A DNA stretch of 64,000 nt, taken from positions 1,042,501-1,106,500 of the forward strand of contig NZ_BMWT01000001.1 of assembly GCF_014651375.1 (NCBI RefSeq), read 5' to 3'. The translations under genes and the position numbers were made by a program. Shown here in pieces: positions 51,877 to 59,743 of this stretch (the first letter of the stretch is position 1; each line of letters begins with the position of its first letter). Source of the stretch: Tateyamaria omphalii (GTDB taxonomy: Bacteria > Pseudomonadota > Alphaproteobacteria > Rhodobacterales > Rhodobacteraceae). The notes under the pieces were generated by a model. It had not been told where the DNA came from. It saw only the letters and a list, made by a program, of their open reading frames with translations, and did not search any database.

Positions 51877-51907
51877 AAGTGCTATGCGGTATTCAAGCGT
51901 CGAGCGA

Positions 51908-52219
51908 TCAGAAGAACTTCTTGATCAGCACCTTCTTCTTGAACTTCGTTTTCGGGCTCACGTATTTCTTTTTCTTCACGCCGTGATGGAACTTGTGACC
52001 GTGGTGATATTTGTGGCCATGGTGGAATTTATGGCCGCGGTGAAACTTGTGCTTTTTGACCTTCACTTTGAAGTTGGCGTCAATCACCTGCGCTGTTTCG
52101 GCATTGGCGGGAGTGCTGGCCCAGACGGCTTGTGCATTGGCCGGAGCGAAGCTGGTTACAGTGACGGCGGTCGCGATTGCAGCGATCAGAAGCGGGGTCT
52201 TGGTTGCTTTCAGTTTCAT
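51908..52219 (-). CDS. Small exported histidine/lysine-rich protein
   Basis: A 103-residue precursor from ATG 52219, with AAGGAGAAGAAACC in front. Residues 1-30 form a signal peptide (TPLLIAAIATAVTVTSFAPA, then NAQA). After a short neutral segment the C-terminal half is built of KFHHGHK-type repeats (HKFHRGHKFHHGHKYHHGHK) and ends in a strongly basic tail (PKTKFKKKVLIKKFF). Repeated His-Gly-His suggests binding of Ni, Cu, Zn or Co in the periplasm, or binding to acidic polymers; neither is proven. No transporter lies beside it. A longer frame on the other strand is its shadow. Confidence 0.8.
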   Translation of the reverse strand: MKLKATKTPLLIAAIATAVTVTSFAPANAQAVWASTPANAETAQVIDANFKVKVKKHKFHRGHKFHHGHKYHHGHKFHHGVKKKKYVSPKTKFKKKVLIKKFF

Positions 52220-52388
52220 GGTTTCTTCTCCTTTTGCGTTGCGGCGCTGGTCCGTTCGTCTTGGGAAAGAGATAGCGGGAAGATGCTGTAACAATAAGGG
52301 ACCGCTTGGTCACAAACTGTCATGGATATGGCAGGGTCGTGTGAGGGATTGCCATGTCTAGTGTGAGATAGTGTATGTTTTACAGATG

Positions 52389-52402
52389 GTTGATCGATCA
52401 AC
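52389..52402. promoter_or_regulatory. 14-bp perfect palindrome in the rnhA/His-rich protein intergenic region
   Basis: GTTGATCGATCAAC is a perfect palindrome, flanked at equal distance by ACAG and CTGT. It lies about 170 bases upstream of the His-rich protein gene. It may be an operator; the spacing of TTGAT/ATCAA (two bases) does not fit an FNR box. Confidence 0.35.
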
Positions 52403-52476
52403 TGCCTGTAACAATCGATGTGACACTCATGTGCTAGATGCCCGTTTGAGCCTGGTTTGGCGGCAATGCCCCAGCG

Positions 52477-52932
52477 TCACTTTCCTTTGAAGGGCGCCAT
52501 GCCTGCGCGCGCCAGTTCGTCGGCCCGCTCATTTTCCGGGTGACCGGCGTGTCCCTTGACCCATTCCCAGGTCACATCGTGCCGGGCTTGTGCTGCGTCC
52601 AGCCGTTGCCACAGGTCGGCATTGGCGACGGGTTTCTTGGCTGCGTTCTTCCAACCGTTCCGCTTCCAGCCGTGAATCCAACTGGTGATCCCGTTCTTGA
52701 CGTAGTTGCTGTCGGTCACGACGGTGATCGTGGATGGTTTGCCAAGTGCTTCGAGGGCTGAGATGGCCGCCATCAATTCCATCTTGTTATTGGTTGTCTG
52801 TGCTTCGCCGCCTTTGAGTTCGCGTTCTTTGACGATCCGGTCGCCCTCGATGGCGCGTAACAGGGCGCCCCAGCCACCGGGGCCCGGATTTCCGGAGCAG
52901 GCACCGTCCGTATAGGCAAACAGCTCAGGCAC
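52477..52932 (-). CDS. rnhA: Ribonuclease HI
   Basis: A 151-residue nuclease that cuts RNA in RNA-DNA hybrids. The four carboxylates are in [17 protein letters not shown] (Asp), [13 protein letters not shown] (Glu), [14 protein letters not shown] (Asp) and [12 protein letters not shown] (Asp), with the histidine in [14 protein letters not shown]. The best start is GTG 52932 ([10 protein letters not shown]), which overlaps the methyltransferase stop by 8 bases; an upstream in-frame ATG gives a non-conserved extension. Last gene of a five-gene leftward operon. Confidence 0.95.
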   Translation of the reverse strand: MPELFAYTDGACSGNPGPGGWGALLRAIEGDRIVKERELKGGEAQTTNNKMELMAAISALEALGKPSTITVVTDSNYVKNGITSWIHGWKRNGWKNAAKKPVANADLWQRLDAAQARHDVTWEWVKGHAGHPENERADELARAGMAPFKGK

Positions 52933-53518
52933 GGGTGGCCTGCAGCACGATGAACGGGGCAACCTCGCCCGACAGCCCCGCTTCCTCGCCCGTGCGGCTG
53001 TACTGGATGTCGAACCCGGTGTGGGTCAGCAGGTCGGTCAATGCGTCTTCGGTCATGTAGGAATAGAGCCGTCCGATGCTGTCGCGGCTTTCGCCGGTGC
53101 CCAGCTTGGTTCCGAAATGGAGAATGCCACCCGGTTTCAGGGCGGTGCGGATCGCGGTGAACTGGTCGGGCCATTGTCCCAGCGGTGTGTGCAGCATCGA
53201 GAAGTTGGCCCAGATGCCGTCATAGGCTGCGCTTTCGGTCAGATCGCCATAGCTTGCCTGCCGGGCCGTGACACCGGCATGCGACCGGGCAAGCTCCAGC
53301 ATCTCGGGCACCGGATCCCAGGCGTGTGCGTCGAGTCCCGCGTGCGCCATGGCAGCTGCGGCAAAGCCCGGGCCGCAACCGATGTCGAGGACGGTGCCGT
53401 TCTTTGGGACGTTTGCGATGAAGCGCTGCATCGTGGACCTTGCAGCTTCTTTGTCTGTCATTTGCGCGTATTCTGTTGCCTTTGCTGCATAGACGGAAAG
53501 GGTCTCAGGATCGCTCAT
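52925..53518 (-). CDS. Class I SAM-dependent methyltransferase
   Basis: A 197-residue protein. SAM-binding motif I is [18 protein letters not shown] (near residue 41), motif [17 protein letters not shown], and [12 protein letters not shown] plus [15 protein letters not shown] are motifs III-IV of the small-molecule methyltransferases. Substrate unknown. Its ATG shares a base with the stop of the DUF3429 gene (TGATG), and its end overlaps rnhA by 8 bases. Confidence 0.9.
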   Translation of the reverse strand: MSDPETLSVYAAKATEYAQMTDKEAARSTMQRFIANVPKNGTVLDIGCGPGFAAAAMAHAGLDAHAWDPVPEMLELARSHAGVTARQASYGDLTESAAYDGIWANFSMLHTPLGQWPDQFTAIRTALKPGGILHFGTKLGTGESRDSIGRLYSYMTEDALTDLLTHTGFDIQYSRTGEEAGLSGEVAPFIVLQATRA

Positions 53519-53967
53519 CAGATCACCGTCATCGCCAGGCACGCCACGACAATGGCTGTAAGGAGTAGCCGCAGCGTCATCCACCACCTCGGTGTCAGGC
53601 CCCAACTGAAGAACGCAAAATCAAGCATGAGCAGGCCTGCGAAACCGAAAATCAGGTTCAATCCTGCGCTGGTTGGTCCACCACCCGTCATGAAGAAAGC
53701 CCAGAGCGCTGGTATGACCGACAGGACGTATCCGGTTGCCGCCTGTGCCCCTTTTGCCTTGGTCGCAAATCCCCACAACACGCCTGACATAAAGGAAAGT
53801 ATGACCGAGCCATAGAACAGCTGCACGTAAGGTCCTACGAAACGGGCTCCCAATGTGTTTGCCCCCCAAGACGCAAGTCCGTCATGAAAAACGGTCACGG
53901 CGCCCCAAAGGAAAGGGATTAGGCCAGCCAGGCCCAAAGCCAGAGGTGCGCGGGGAATTCTTGTCAT
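53518..53967 (-). CDS. DUF3429 family membrane protein
   Basis: A 149-residue inner-membrane protein with four to five hydrophobic segments. PLALGLAGLIPFLWGA near the N-terminus, then YVQLFYGSVILSFMSGVLWGF and VIPALWAFFMTGG, is the DUF3429 pattern; function is unknown. The ATG at 53967 overlaps (ATGA) the stop codon of the original full-length DUF1905 frame at 53964, not the present amber stop, which is informative about that gene's history. Its own stop overlaps the methyltransferase start. Confidence 0.85.
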   Translation of the reverse strand: MTRIPRAPLALGLAGLIPFLWGAVTVFHDGLASWGANTLGARFVGPYVQLFYGSVILSFMSGVLWGFATKAKGAQAATGYVLSVIPALWAFFMTGGGPTSAGLNLIFGFAGLLMLDFAFFSWGLTPRWWMTLRLLLTAIVVACLAMTVI

Positions 53968-54416
53968 AGGTCCTTGACCAGTTTCTGTATGCGTTTGGCG
54001 CGTGTGTCGGCCCTTTTGGCAGTGTTGACAAGATGCAATCTGGATCGCTTCTACCCTGGCGTCAAAGCCGCCCAAGCATCAGTTTGTCCGGAGTTTCGGA
54101 TCGCGTTTAGTATATCGTCGGGAACATCGACCAGATTGGGGTCGACAGGGCGAATACGCGCGTCAAATGGCGCGCCTATGGTAAGTCCACTTTCGTGTAA
54201 AAATGTCTTGCCTGTGTATACAAATGCGCCTGCAGCCACCGGCGCTTTTGTCAGGGCGAGGTTAATGGGAAACTCGCCGAACTCTCCTTCAATCCGCTTT
54301 GTGTTGGGCGGCAGGGACGCCAAAGCTGAGGCCGGCAAAAATACCACCGAATACGTTTTCGAACCCCACTTCATTGGTTCGATGACACCCTCGAACCATA
54401 TCCAGTCGTCGTTCAT
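53964..54416 (-). pseudogene. DUF1905 (YdeI-like) protein interrupted by an in-frame amber codon
   Basis: The frame begins at ATG 54416 and reads a DUF1905 domain (WIWFEGVIEPMKWGSKTYSV, then GAFVYTGKTFLHESGLTIGA) up to AWAALTPG, then hits TAG at 54051-54053 after 121 residues. Directly after the TAG, in the same frame, come 28 more codons reading KRSRLHLVNTAKRADTRAKR and ending KLVKDL with TGA at 53964-53966. That tail is the normal C-terminus of this family (consensus like LTPGKRR..H.V..AKR.ETR..RI..L). So a single stop codon splits an otherwise intact gene. It may be a nonsense mutation, a readthrough site or a sequence error. The 121-residue product may still be made. Confidence 0.8.
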
Positions 54417-55027
54417 GCACGTTCCAATGCCAAACGGCCTGCGAGCGCTGCAAAGATGGCTGCGAAGCTACGCGAAAGCCAACGCATGGCGACCTCAGAC
54501 CCTAGAATCCATTGGCGAGCGAGGGCCGCAAACGTCCCGTAGAGCAGGAACACGGCAAAGGTCATGGCCATGAAAACCAACCCAAGGATCGCCATCTCGT
54601 TTGTTGCTGTAGCAGTGTTGCCAGACAAAAATGGAGGCAGAAGTGCAAGAAAGAAGATAGACAATTTTGGGTTGAGGATATTGATGAGAGCCGCCCGTCG
54701 CGCAACGCGCCAACCTGCTTCGGCGCAACGTTCGGATGCAATGTTCAGCGCGCCACCTTCACGCAAACTGCCCCAAGCGAGCCACAACAAGTAAGCTACC
54801 CCGGCGAATTTGACGACGTTGAACAACAGCGCTGATGTATGCAGCACCGCAGCTAGTCCCAGTATGGCGGCTGCCAGATGCGGCAATATACCAACTGTGC
54901 ATCCAAGTGCTGCCCAGATAGCGGCGCGACGCCCTTGGCCAAGACCCAGCGCGAGTGTGTAGATCACGCCTGTCCCCGGCGCGATGACGACGACGAAAGC
55001 GGTTAGAAAAAACTGGAAAGAGAGCAT
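54413..55027 (-). CDS. LysE family amino acid exporter
   Basis: A 204-residue inner-membrane exporter with six hydrophobic segments. FVVVIAPGTGVIYTLALGLG near residue 12 is the LysE/RhtB signature (usually PGP...), and RAALINILNPKLSIFFLALL near 115 is the second conserved Asn-Pro-Lys motif. The ATG at 55027 has AGCAGG before it; a GTG two codons upstream is an alternative. First gene of the leftward operon ending in rnhA; overlaps the DUF1905 gene by 4 bases. Confidence 0.93.
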   Translation of the reverse strand: MLSFQFFLTAFVVVIAPGTGVIYTLALGLGQGRRAAIWAALGCTVGILPHLAAAILGLAAVLHTSALLFNVVKFAGVAYLLWLAWGSLREGGALNIASERCAEAGWRVARRAALINILNPKLSIFFLALLPPFLSGNTATATNEMAILGLVFMAMTFAVFLLYGTFAALARQWILGSEVAMRWLSRSFAAIFAALAGRLALERA

Positions 55028-55374
55028 GGGCACCTGCTGAGTTGAAACAGATGAAGGCTAGGCCGGGTGATTGCATTTGGCAATTGATGGTCGGGTGCGC
55101 CGGGCGGGGTGCCTGCCATGGCCGGAACACCAATGTGTCCGAATAGCCTTGCCAATGAGCCGCCACAGCAATGGACCCGGTGACCATTTGATGGCGTTGC
55201 AGTTGCCAGTTTCGTTCTTTACACTTTCCTTACGGTCGGCAGTCACCGAGGCGTCGCTGCTCCATGTGGAGTGCTAAACCTGCCATTGAAATGAAAACGC
55301 CATCGGATTCATCAGGGCGTCGTCTCGTCAAGTCAGCGACCAACGAAGCAGCAGTACGCCCGCTTGGATATACG
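55028..55374. other. Divergent intergenic region
   Basis: About 347 bases between the divergent LysE and DUF2087 genes. It should hold both promoters, but I see no convincing -35/-10 pair. Reading frames of about 60 codons occur on both strands without start signals or recognisable motifs. No RNA gene was recognised. Confidence 0.4.
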
Positions 55375-55947
55375 ATGACAAAAACGCCTGTCTCTCTACA
55401 CGTCGATGACGTGACCCTCTTTGCCCGTTCGCTTTCGTCGCAACTTGGTGTGGACAGTCCCTCACATCTTGTTGTGATGAACATGATCGCTAGGGCAGCC
55501 GGATTTGAGAATTTCCAGCACATGCGCGCGGCTTCTGCTGCAAAGAAGCGGATGCTCAATCGGCCTGAGGATAGAGTTTCCGATGCTCGCGCGGTTGAGC
55601 GCACATTGCACCAGTTCGACGTGCGGGGGCGACTGCGCCAATGGCCCTCTCGTCGAGGGGTCCAAACCTTGGCCCTTTGGGCGCTTTGGGCAACTTTGCC
55701 AGCGCAAACCTTGATGGAAGAAAGGACCGTAAACGATTTTCTTTTCGACGAACATCTCTTCAATGACCCGGCAACACTGCGCCGGACAATGATTTCGTGT
55801 GGATTGTTGACGCGAAAGCAGGATGGAACCGATTACCTCAGGGTCGAGCAGCAACCATCTGCCGAAGCTATAGCGGTCATCCGGGTTCTTGGCTCGAGAC
55901 GTCGTACACGATCTCGCCCCAGCGCCTTGGCAGAGGTAAAGAGATAG
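55375..55947 (+). CDS. DUF2087 domain protein
   Basis: A 190-residue protein. The N-terminal part (DDVTLFARSLSSQLGVDSPS, HLVVMNMIARAAGFENFQHM) resembles the helical DNA- or partner-binding segment of the toxin-regulator-like glyoxalase-related proteins. The C-terminal half (LALWALWATLPAQTLMEERT, NDFLFDEHLFNDPATLRRTM, GLLTRKQDGTDYLRV) is the DUF2087 winged-helix-like domain often found in putative transcription regulators. ATG 55375 is chosen at the conserved start; the frame is open a further 111 bases upstream. Single gene. Confidence 0.82.
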   Translation: MTKTPVSLHVDDVTLFARSLSSQLGVDSPSHLVVMNMIARAAGFENFQHMRAASAAKKRMLNRPEDRVSDARAVERTLHQFDVRGRLRQWPSRRGVQTLALWALWATLPAQTLMEERTVNDFLFDEHLFNDPATLRRTMISCGLLTRKQDGTDYLRVEQQPSAEAIAVIRVLGSRRRTRSRPSALAEVKR

Positions 55948-56097
55948 GGCCGGCTATGGGAAACCAGCACCCTCCAACTCCCTTTCAGCATCTGAAAACT
56001 GGCTTTTAGGGTTTCCTTGCGAAAGCTCAGAGAACTCTGCCCCCGTAGCAGGTTGAGTGGTTTTTTTGAGGCGAAGCTCGGGGCCGGTCGTCACATT

Positions 56098-57048
56098 CTA
56101 GGCCGGTTCCCGCAGCACTCGCGGGACTTTGAACTCGACATTCTCAACTGCCGTTTCAACCATCTCGACCTTGACATCATAGCGATCGCTGAAGGCCTTG
56201 ATCACCTCGTTGATCAGCACCTCGGGGGCAGAGGCCCCCGCCGTGATCCCCATGGATCTGATCCCGTCCAATGCACGCCAATCGATGTCGCTGGCCCGCT
56301 GTACAAGCTGGGCATAGGCGCACCCTGCCCGTGCTCCAACCTCGACCAGCCTTTTGGAATTTGAAGAGTTGGGTGCGCCCACAACTAACATGGCATCGCA
56401 TTTCGGAGCCATCGCCTTGACAGCTTCCTGCCGGTTGGTGGTCGCGTAACAGATGTCTTCCTTGTGCGGGCCAACTATGCCGGGGAAACGCAGTTGCAGC
56501 GCGGTTACGATGTCTGCCGTGTCATCCACGGAAAGCGTGGTTTGGGTTACGAAGGCGAGTTTTCCGGGATCACGCACTTGCACGGTCGCCACGTCTTCAA
56601 CTGTTTCGACCAGAAGCACCTCACCATCGGGCAATTGGCCCATCGTGCCAACCGTTTCAGGATGGCCTGCATGACCAATCATGATCATCTGAAGCCCGTT
56701 GTCCGCATGCCTTTGTGCTTCGATGTGAACTTTGCTGACCAACGGGCAAGTGGCGTCAACGTAGATCATCTCGCGCGCCTGTGCTGCCTGCGGCACAGAT
56801 TTGGGTACGCCGTGGGCTGAAAAGATCACCGGTCGGTCGTCAGGACATTCTGTCAGTTCCTCAACAAACACAGCGCCCTTGTCGCGCAGATCGTCTACGA
56901 CAAACTTGTTGTGAACAATTTCGTGTCGGACAAATACGGGTGCGCCCCATTTCTCCAAAGCCATTTCGACGATCTTGATTGCGCGATCTACGCCTGCGCA
57001 GAACCCACGTGGCGCGGCGAGATAAAGGGTCAGTGCTGGCTTGGTCAT
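56098..57048 (-). CDS. ispH: 4-hydroxy-3-methylbut-2-enyl diphosphate reductase
   Basis: A 316-residue [4Fe-4S] enzyme, last step of the MEP pathway giving IPP and DMAPP. The cluster cysteines are in [32 protein letters not shown] and [51 protein letters not shown] and [12 protein letters not shown] supply the substrate His, Glu, Thr, Ser and Asn residues. ATG 57048 has AGGAG in front (a GTG two codons earlier is possible). Downstream of the LuxR gene on the same strand with about 60 bases between. Confidence 0.97.
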   Translation of the reverse strand: MTKPALTLYLAAPRGFCAGVDRAIKIVEMALEKWGAPVFVRHEIVHNKFVVDDLRDKGAVFVEELTECPDDRPVIFSAHGVPKSVPQAAQAREMIYVDATCPLVSKVHIEAQRHADNGLQMIMIGHAGHPETVGTMGQLPDGEVLLVETVEDVATVQVRDPGKLAFVTQTTLSVDDTADIVTALQLRFPGIVGPHKEDICYATTNRQEAVKAMAPKCDAMLVVGAPNSSNSKRLVEVGARAGCAYAQLVQRASDIDWRALDGIRSMGITAGASAPEVLINEVIKAFSDRYDVKVEMVETAVENVEFKVPRVLREPA

Positions 57049-57108
57049 GGCCACTCCTGTTGCTGTCCCAGAAGTAAGAGCTCCTGGCTATGCGGTAAAG
57101 GGTGTAAC

Positions 57109-57897
57109 CTAGGTTGCCTTGTCAGACGAGCCAAAGACAAGGCGGGCTGCTTCTGCCCTATTGTGGATGCCAAGCTTGCGATAGGCTGACTTGGCGTATT
57201 CCGCCACGGTGTTGGTGCTGATCCCGCACAACCGTGCGGCTTCTTTGCGACTGAGGCCTCGGGCCAGCATATAGATGATCTCGGCCTCACGTGGGCTGAG
57301 CACGTCCATGGCGCTTGGCATATCAGGCGCAATCAGCGCAGGTTCGTGATCAGATTGCGCACCTGAAAGCTCTTCGATCCGGCGATGCACAAGCAAACAA
57401 AACAGGCGAAACTGCTCAGCCTGTGGCCACATTCGCGACCGAAAGGTTTCCCGGTCCAAATTGGTTCCGAGGTTGAAGCCGCCGTATCGGTCCGCGCCGC
57501 GCAGACGGGTCGGGATTCCAAAGCCCGACAAAAATCCCTTTGACCGCGCCATATTGATGAATGCCTTTGCCTCGTCTGGCAGATACGCATGTTGCGGCAG
57601 AAACTCAGGCCCGGTTGGTGTGATTTCGTAGCTGTCACAACAATGGCTCAAAAATGGATCGCTGTCCGGTGACGCGTTTGCATATAGGCTTGGGCAGGTG
57701 GTTAGAAGCCGGCTGGTTTTCGGCGGAGAGCCATGCGCCGTCAGATAGATGACGTGATGAATTCCGTGAGCGCGCAGTTTTTGGACTGCACCGTCCCAGA
57801 GCTCTTCTACCGTTGTCAGTTTTTCAAGTGTTTCTGCGTCTCGATGCACAGACGTATCCCCCCAATCAGGGGGATACTGACACAGAGGTTTGGTCAT
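57109..57897 (-). CDS. LuxR-type regulator with autoinducer-binding-like domain
   Basis: About 262 residues from ATG 57897. Residues about 20-175 form an autoinducer-binding-like domain (KLRAHGIHHVIYLTAHGSPP, GFLSGFGIPTRLRGADRYGG) and about 195-262 a LuxR/GerE helix-turn-helix (VLSPREAEIIYMLARGLSRK, EAARLCGISTNTVAEYAKSA). No luxI-type synthase is nearby, so it is a solo. ATG 57897 has no ribosome binding site and lies within one arm of a 24-bp inverted repeat. A GTG at 57849 preceded by GGGGGG (8 bases) would give 246 residues, the usual family length, and may be the true start. The stop lies in the palindrome AACCTAGGTT (57106-57115). Confidence 0.88.
   Translation of the reverse strand: MTKPLCQYPPDWGDTSVHRDAETLEKLTTVEELWDGAVQKLRAHGIHHVIYLTAHGSPPKTSRLLTTCPSLYANASPDSDPFLSHCCDSYEITPTGPEFLPQHAYLPDEAKAFINMARSKGFLSGFGIPTRLRGADRYGGFNLGTNLDRETFRSRMWPQAEQFRLFCLLVHRRIEELSGAQSDHEPALIAPDMPSAMDVLSPREAEIIYMLARGLSRKEAARLCGISTNTVAEYAKSAYRKLGIHNRAEAARLVFGSSDKAT
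57855..57880. repeat. GTATCCCCC/GGGGGATAC hairpin near the LuxR gene start
   Basis: A perfect 9-bp inverted repeat with a 6-base loop (GTATCCCCC-CAATCA-GGGGGATAC on the plus strand). In the leftward transcript the G-rich arm would be the ribosome binding site for the alternative GTG start at 57849, and the C-rich arm would cover it. Confidence 0.6.
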
Positions 57898-57954
57898 TAA
57901 AATACAAACGTGCGTTCGATCCAACAGCGTACGTTTGTATTTTAATGACCAAAC
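57888..57954. repeat. Perfect 24-bp inverted repeat at the LuxR gene start
   Basis: Arms 57888-57911 and 57931-57954 are exact reverse complements (24 bp) with a 19-base centre. The left arm holds the LuxR gene's ATG on the minus strand; the right arm holds an equivalent ATG-ACC-AAA on the plus strand, starting a 23-codon frame ending at 58016. AT-rich inner stem, no T run, so not a terminator. It could be an RNA hairpin hiding the start codon, a large operator, or an inverted duplication of the gene's 5' end. Confidence 0.9.
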
Positions 57955-58012
57955 ACTTTGTGAACGGACAGCCAGCGGCACTGCAATGTCGCTGGCCGTC
58001 TTCGTGTTTGGC

Positions 58013-58585
58013 TTAGCCCTGGGCTTGAACCCGTTCTTCGCGCTCAGGCATTGGTTCGCGCGGCGGTCGCCCAATGACATCCTTCAGTTCGTCCAGCTCG
58101 ATGAAGTTGTCAGCTTGACGCCGCAGGTCGTCCGAAATCATCGGTGGTTGGCTACGGATCGTCGATACTACAGAGACTCGAACGCCCTGACGCTGCAGGC
58201 TTTCCACAAGCGGACGAAAATCCCCGTCGCCCGAAAATAGAACGATGTGGTCAACGCGCGGTGCAAGTTCCATGGCGTCCACCGCTAATTCGATGTCCAT
58301 GTTCCCCTTCACCTTACGGCGACCCATCGAGTCGGTGTATTCCTTGGCTGGCTTGGTCACCATGGTAAAGCCGTTGTAGTTCAACCAATCGACCAAAGGC
58401 CGGATTGGCGAATACTCGTCATTTTCCAACAGCGCGGTGTAGTAAAAAGCACGAAGCAACTTGCCTCGCCGCATGAACTCCTGCCTCAGTAACTTGTAGT
58501 CAATATCGAACCCAAGCGCTTTGGCCGCGGCGTATAAGTTCGATCCGTCGATGAACAGCGCCAGCCGTTCGTCTTTGTAAAACAT
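58013..58585 (-). CDS. NYN domain (LabA/DUF88) protein
   Basis: A 190-residue PIN-like protein. Acidic active-site residues of the NYN nuclease fold are present: RLALFIDGSNLYAAAKALG (Asp near residue 11), KVKGNMDIELAVDAMELA and HIVLFSGDGDFRPLVESLQ. VRVSVVSTIRSQPPMISDDLR follows, then an Arg/Glu-rich tail. These proteins are putative RNases. ATG 58585 (MFYKDERLALFIDG) is chosen; the frame is open upstream. Divergent from folK. Confidence 0.92.
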   Translation of the reverse strand: MFYKDERLALFIDGSNLYAAAKALGFDIDYKLLRQEFMRRGKLLRAFYYTALLENDEYSPIRPLVDWLNYNGFTMVTKPAKEYTDSMGRRKVKGNMDIELAVDAMELAPRVDHIVLFSGDGDFRPLVESLQRQGVRVSVVSTIRSQPPMISDDLRRQADNFIELDELKDVIGRPPREPMPEREERVQAQG

Positions 58586-58684
58586 AAAATGTCCTTCCGA
58601 AAATTCGGGTACCGCCTGTGATTTCCGTGAGTGAGTGCGTAAAAACGCGTGGAGACGGTTCTTGAAAAATAGGTGATTTTCAAT

Positions 58685-59296
58685 ATGTCGCAAGTCACTG
58701 ATGACATGCAAATAGGCAAAACTACGCCATGTAACGGTACAAAATTGCTAGTTGCCCTAGGGTCAAACATGCATTCCAGTATCGGAACACCCGTCGAAAC
58801 GCTCCAAAAGGCCGTCGATTCGATTGAAGAAATGGGGGCTGTGATTCGCGGGCGCAGTCGCTTTTTCCGCACTCCAGCCGTTCCTGCCGGCAGTGGCCCA
58901 GACTTCGTAAATGCGGCCATCTCGATAAATGCGCACTGGTCATCTACCGAAGCAATTGCCCGTTTGCACGAGGTTGAGTCTCGCCTTGGCCGCCGCCGTA
59001 AGGTGCGATGGGAGCAGCGTGTCATCGACTTGGATTTGTTGGCGCACGATCAAATGATCAGGCCAAGCGTTCAGGTTTTGCGTCGGTGGATGGAATTACC
59101 GGTGCAAAAACAGAAAGAAATGGCTCCTGGCCAATTGTTGTTGCCGCATCCCAGGATGCACGAGCGTGCGTTTGTATTGGTGCCTTTGGCGGATGTAGAA
59201 CCCGATTGGATACATCCGATTACCCGCAAGTCCGTGTCGGAGATGCAGGACGCGCTGCCAGCTGCAGAAATTGAGGCGATCGTGCCCATCGAATAG
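58685..59296 (+). CDS. folK: 2-amino-4-hydroxy-6-hydroxymethyldihydropteridine diphosphokinase
   Basis: A 203-residue HPPK enzyme of folate synthesis. LLVALGSNMHSSIGTPVETL is the N-terminal signature, GRSRFFRTPAVPAGSGPDFVNAA-like residues (GSGPDFVNAAISI) the pterin site, RRRKVRWEQRVIDLDLLAHD the Mg/ATP motif, and LLLPHPRMHERAFVLVPLA the closing motif. ATG 58685 has AGGTGA eight bases upstream. A 30-residue insert between the last two motifs (QMIRPSVQVLRRWMELPVQK) makes it longer than E. coli FolK (159 residues), as is common in roseobacters. Divergent from the NYN gene, upstream of rpoZ. Confidence 0.94.
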   Translation: MSQVTDDMQIGKTTPCNGTKLLVALGSNMHSSIGTPVETLQKAVDSIEEMGAVIRGRSRFFRTPAVPAGSGPDFVNAAISINAHWSSTEAIARLHEVESRLGRRRKVRWEQRVIDLDLLAHDQMIRPSVQVLRRWMELPVQKQKEMAPGQLLLPHPRMHERAFVLVPLADVEPDWIHPITRKSVSEMQDALPAAEIEAIVPIE

Positions 59297-59300
59297 GCGC

Positions 59301-59329
59301 TTGTCATTCTGTCCGATCGGGCCTAGATA
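59301..59329 (+). promoter_or_regulatory. Candidate promoter of rpoZ
   Basis: TTGTCA (59301-59306), a 17-base spacer and TAGATA (59324-59329) make a good sigma-70-type promoter, 39 bases before the rpoZ ATG. It would give rpoZ and the RelA/SpoT gene their own transcript independent of folK. Confidence 0.6.
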
Positions 59330-59368
59330 ACGTCCTTCTATCTATTCCGCCTGATCTGGAGCACACCC

Positions 59369-59722
59369 ATGGCCCGCGTGACCGTTGAAGACTGCGTTGA
59401 CAAGGTTCCGAACCGTTTTGAGCTGGTGATGCTGGCCGCGCATCGCGCCCGTGAAATTTCGTCTGGGGCGCCTATCACTGTCGACCGCGACAACGACAAG
59501 AACCCTGTTGTATCGCTGCGTGAGATTGCGGAAGAGACACAGAGCTCGGAAGAGCTGCGTGAGCGTCTGATCGAGTCCAATCAGAGCCAGATTGAGGTCG
59601 ACGAGGCCGAGGAAGACGCAATGGCGCTTCTTATGGGGGCCGAACAGGACAAGCCGGAAGAAGACAGCATGTCCGAAGAGATGCTTCTGCGTCAGCTGAT
59701 GGCGGCGCAAGGTCAGGGCTGA
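59369..59722 (+). CDS. rpoZ: RNA polymerase omega subunit
   Basis: A 117-residue subunit that helps assemble RNA polymerase around beta'. [20 protein letters not shown] and [20 protein letters not shown] are the omega signatures, and [14 protein letters not shown] follows. The C-terminal acidic extension ([30 protein letters not shown]) is typical of alphaproteobacteria. It directly precedes the (p)ppGpp synthetase gene, an arrangement shared with many proteobacteria. Confidence 0.97.
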   Translation: MARVTVEDCVDKVPNRFELVMLAAHRAREISSGAPITVDRDNDKNPVVSLREIAEETQSSEELRERLIESNQSQIEVDEAEEDAMALLMGAEQDKPEEDSMSEEMLLRQLMAAQGQG

Positions 59723-59743
59723 CCCTAGTCAGGCGCGGACCGG

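Noticed and set aside
51479-52291. A 270-codon plus-strand frame over the His-rich protein region
   Set aside because: It lies opposite two minus-strand genes that have signal peptides and good ribosome binding sites; its translation has no motif and its valine/histidine-rich part is the mirror of the Lys/His codons below it.
52389-52402. GTTGATCGATCAAC as an FNR box
   Set aside because: FNR/FnrL sites need TTGAT-N4-ATCAA; here only two bases separate the halves.
57888-57954. The 24-bp inverted repeat as a transcription terminator for the NYN gene
   Set aside because: The stem is AT-rich inside, there is no T run after either arm, and the gene's start codon lies within it.
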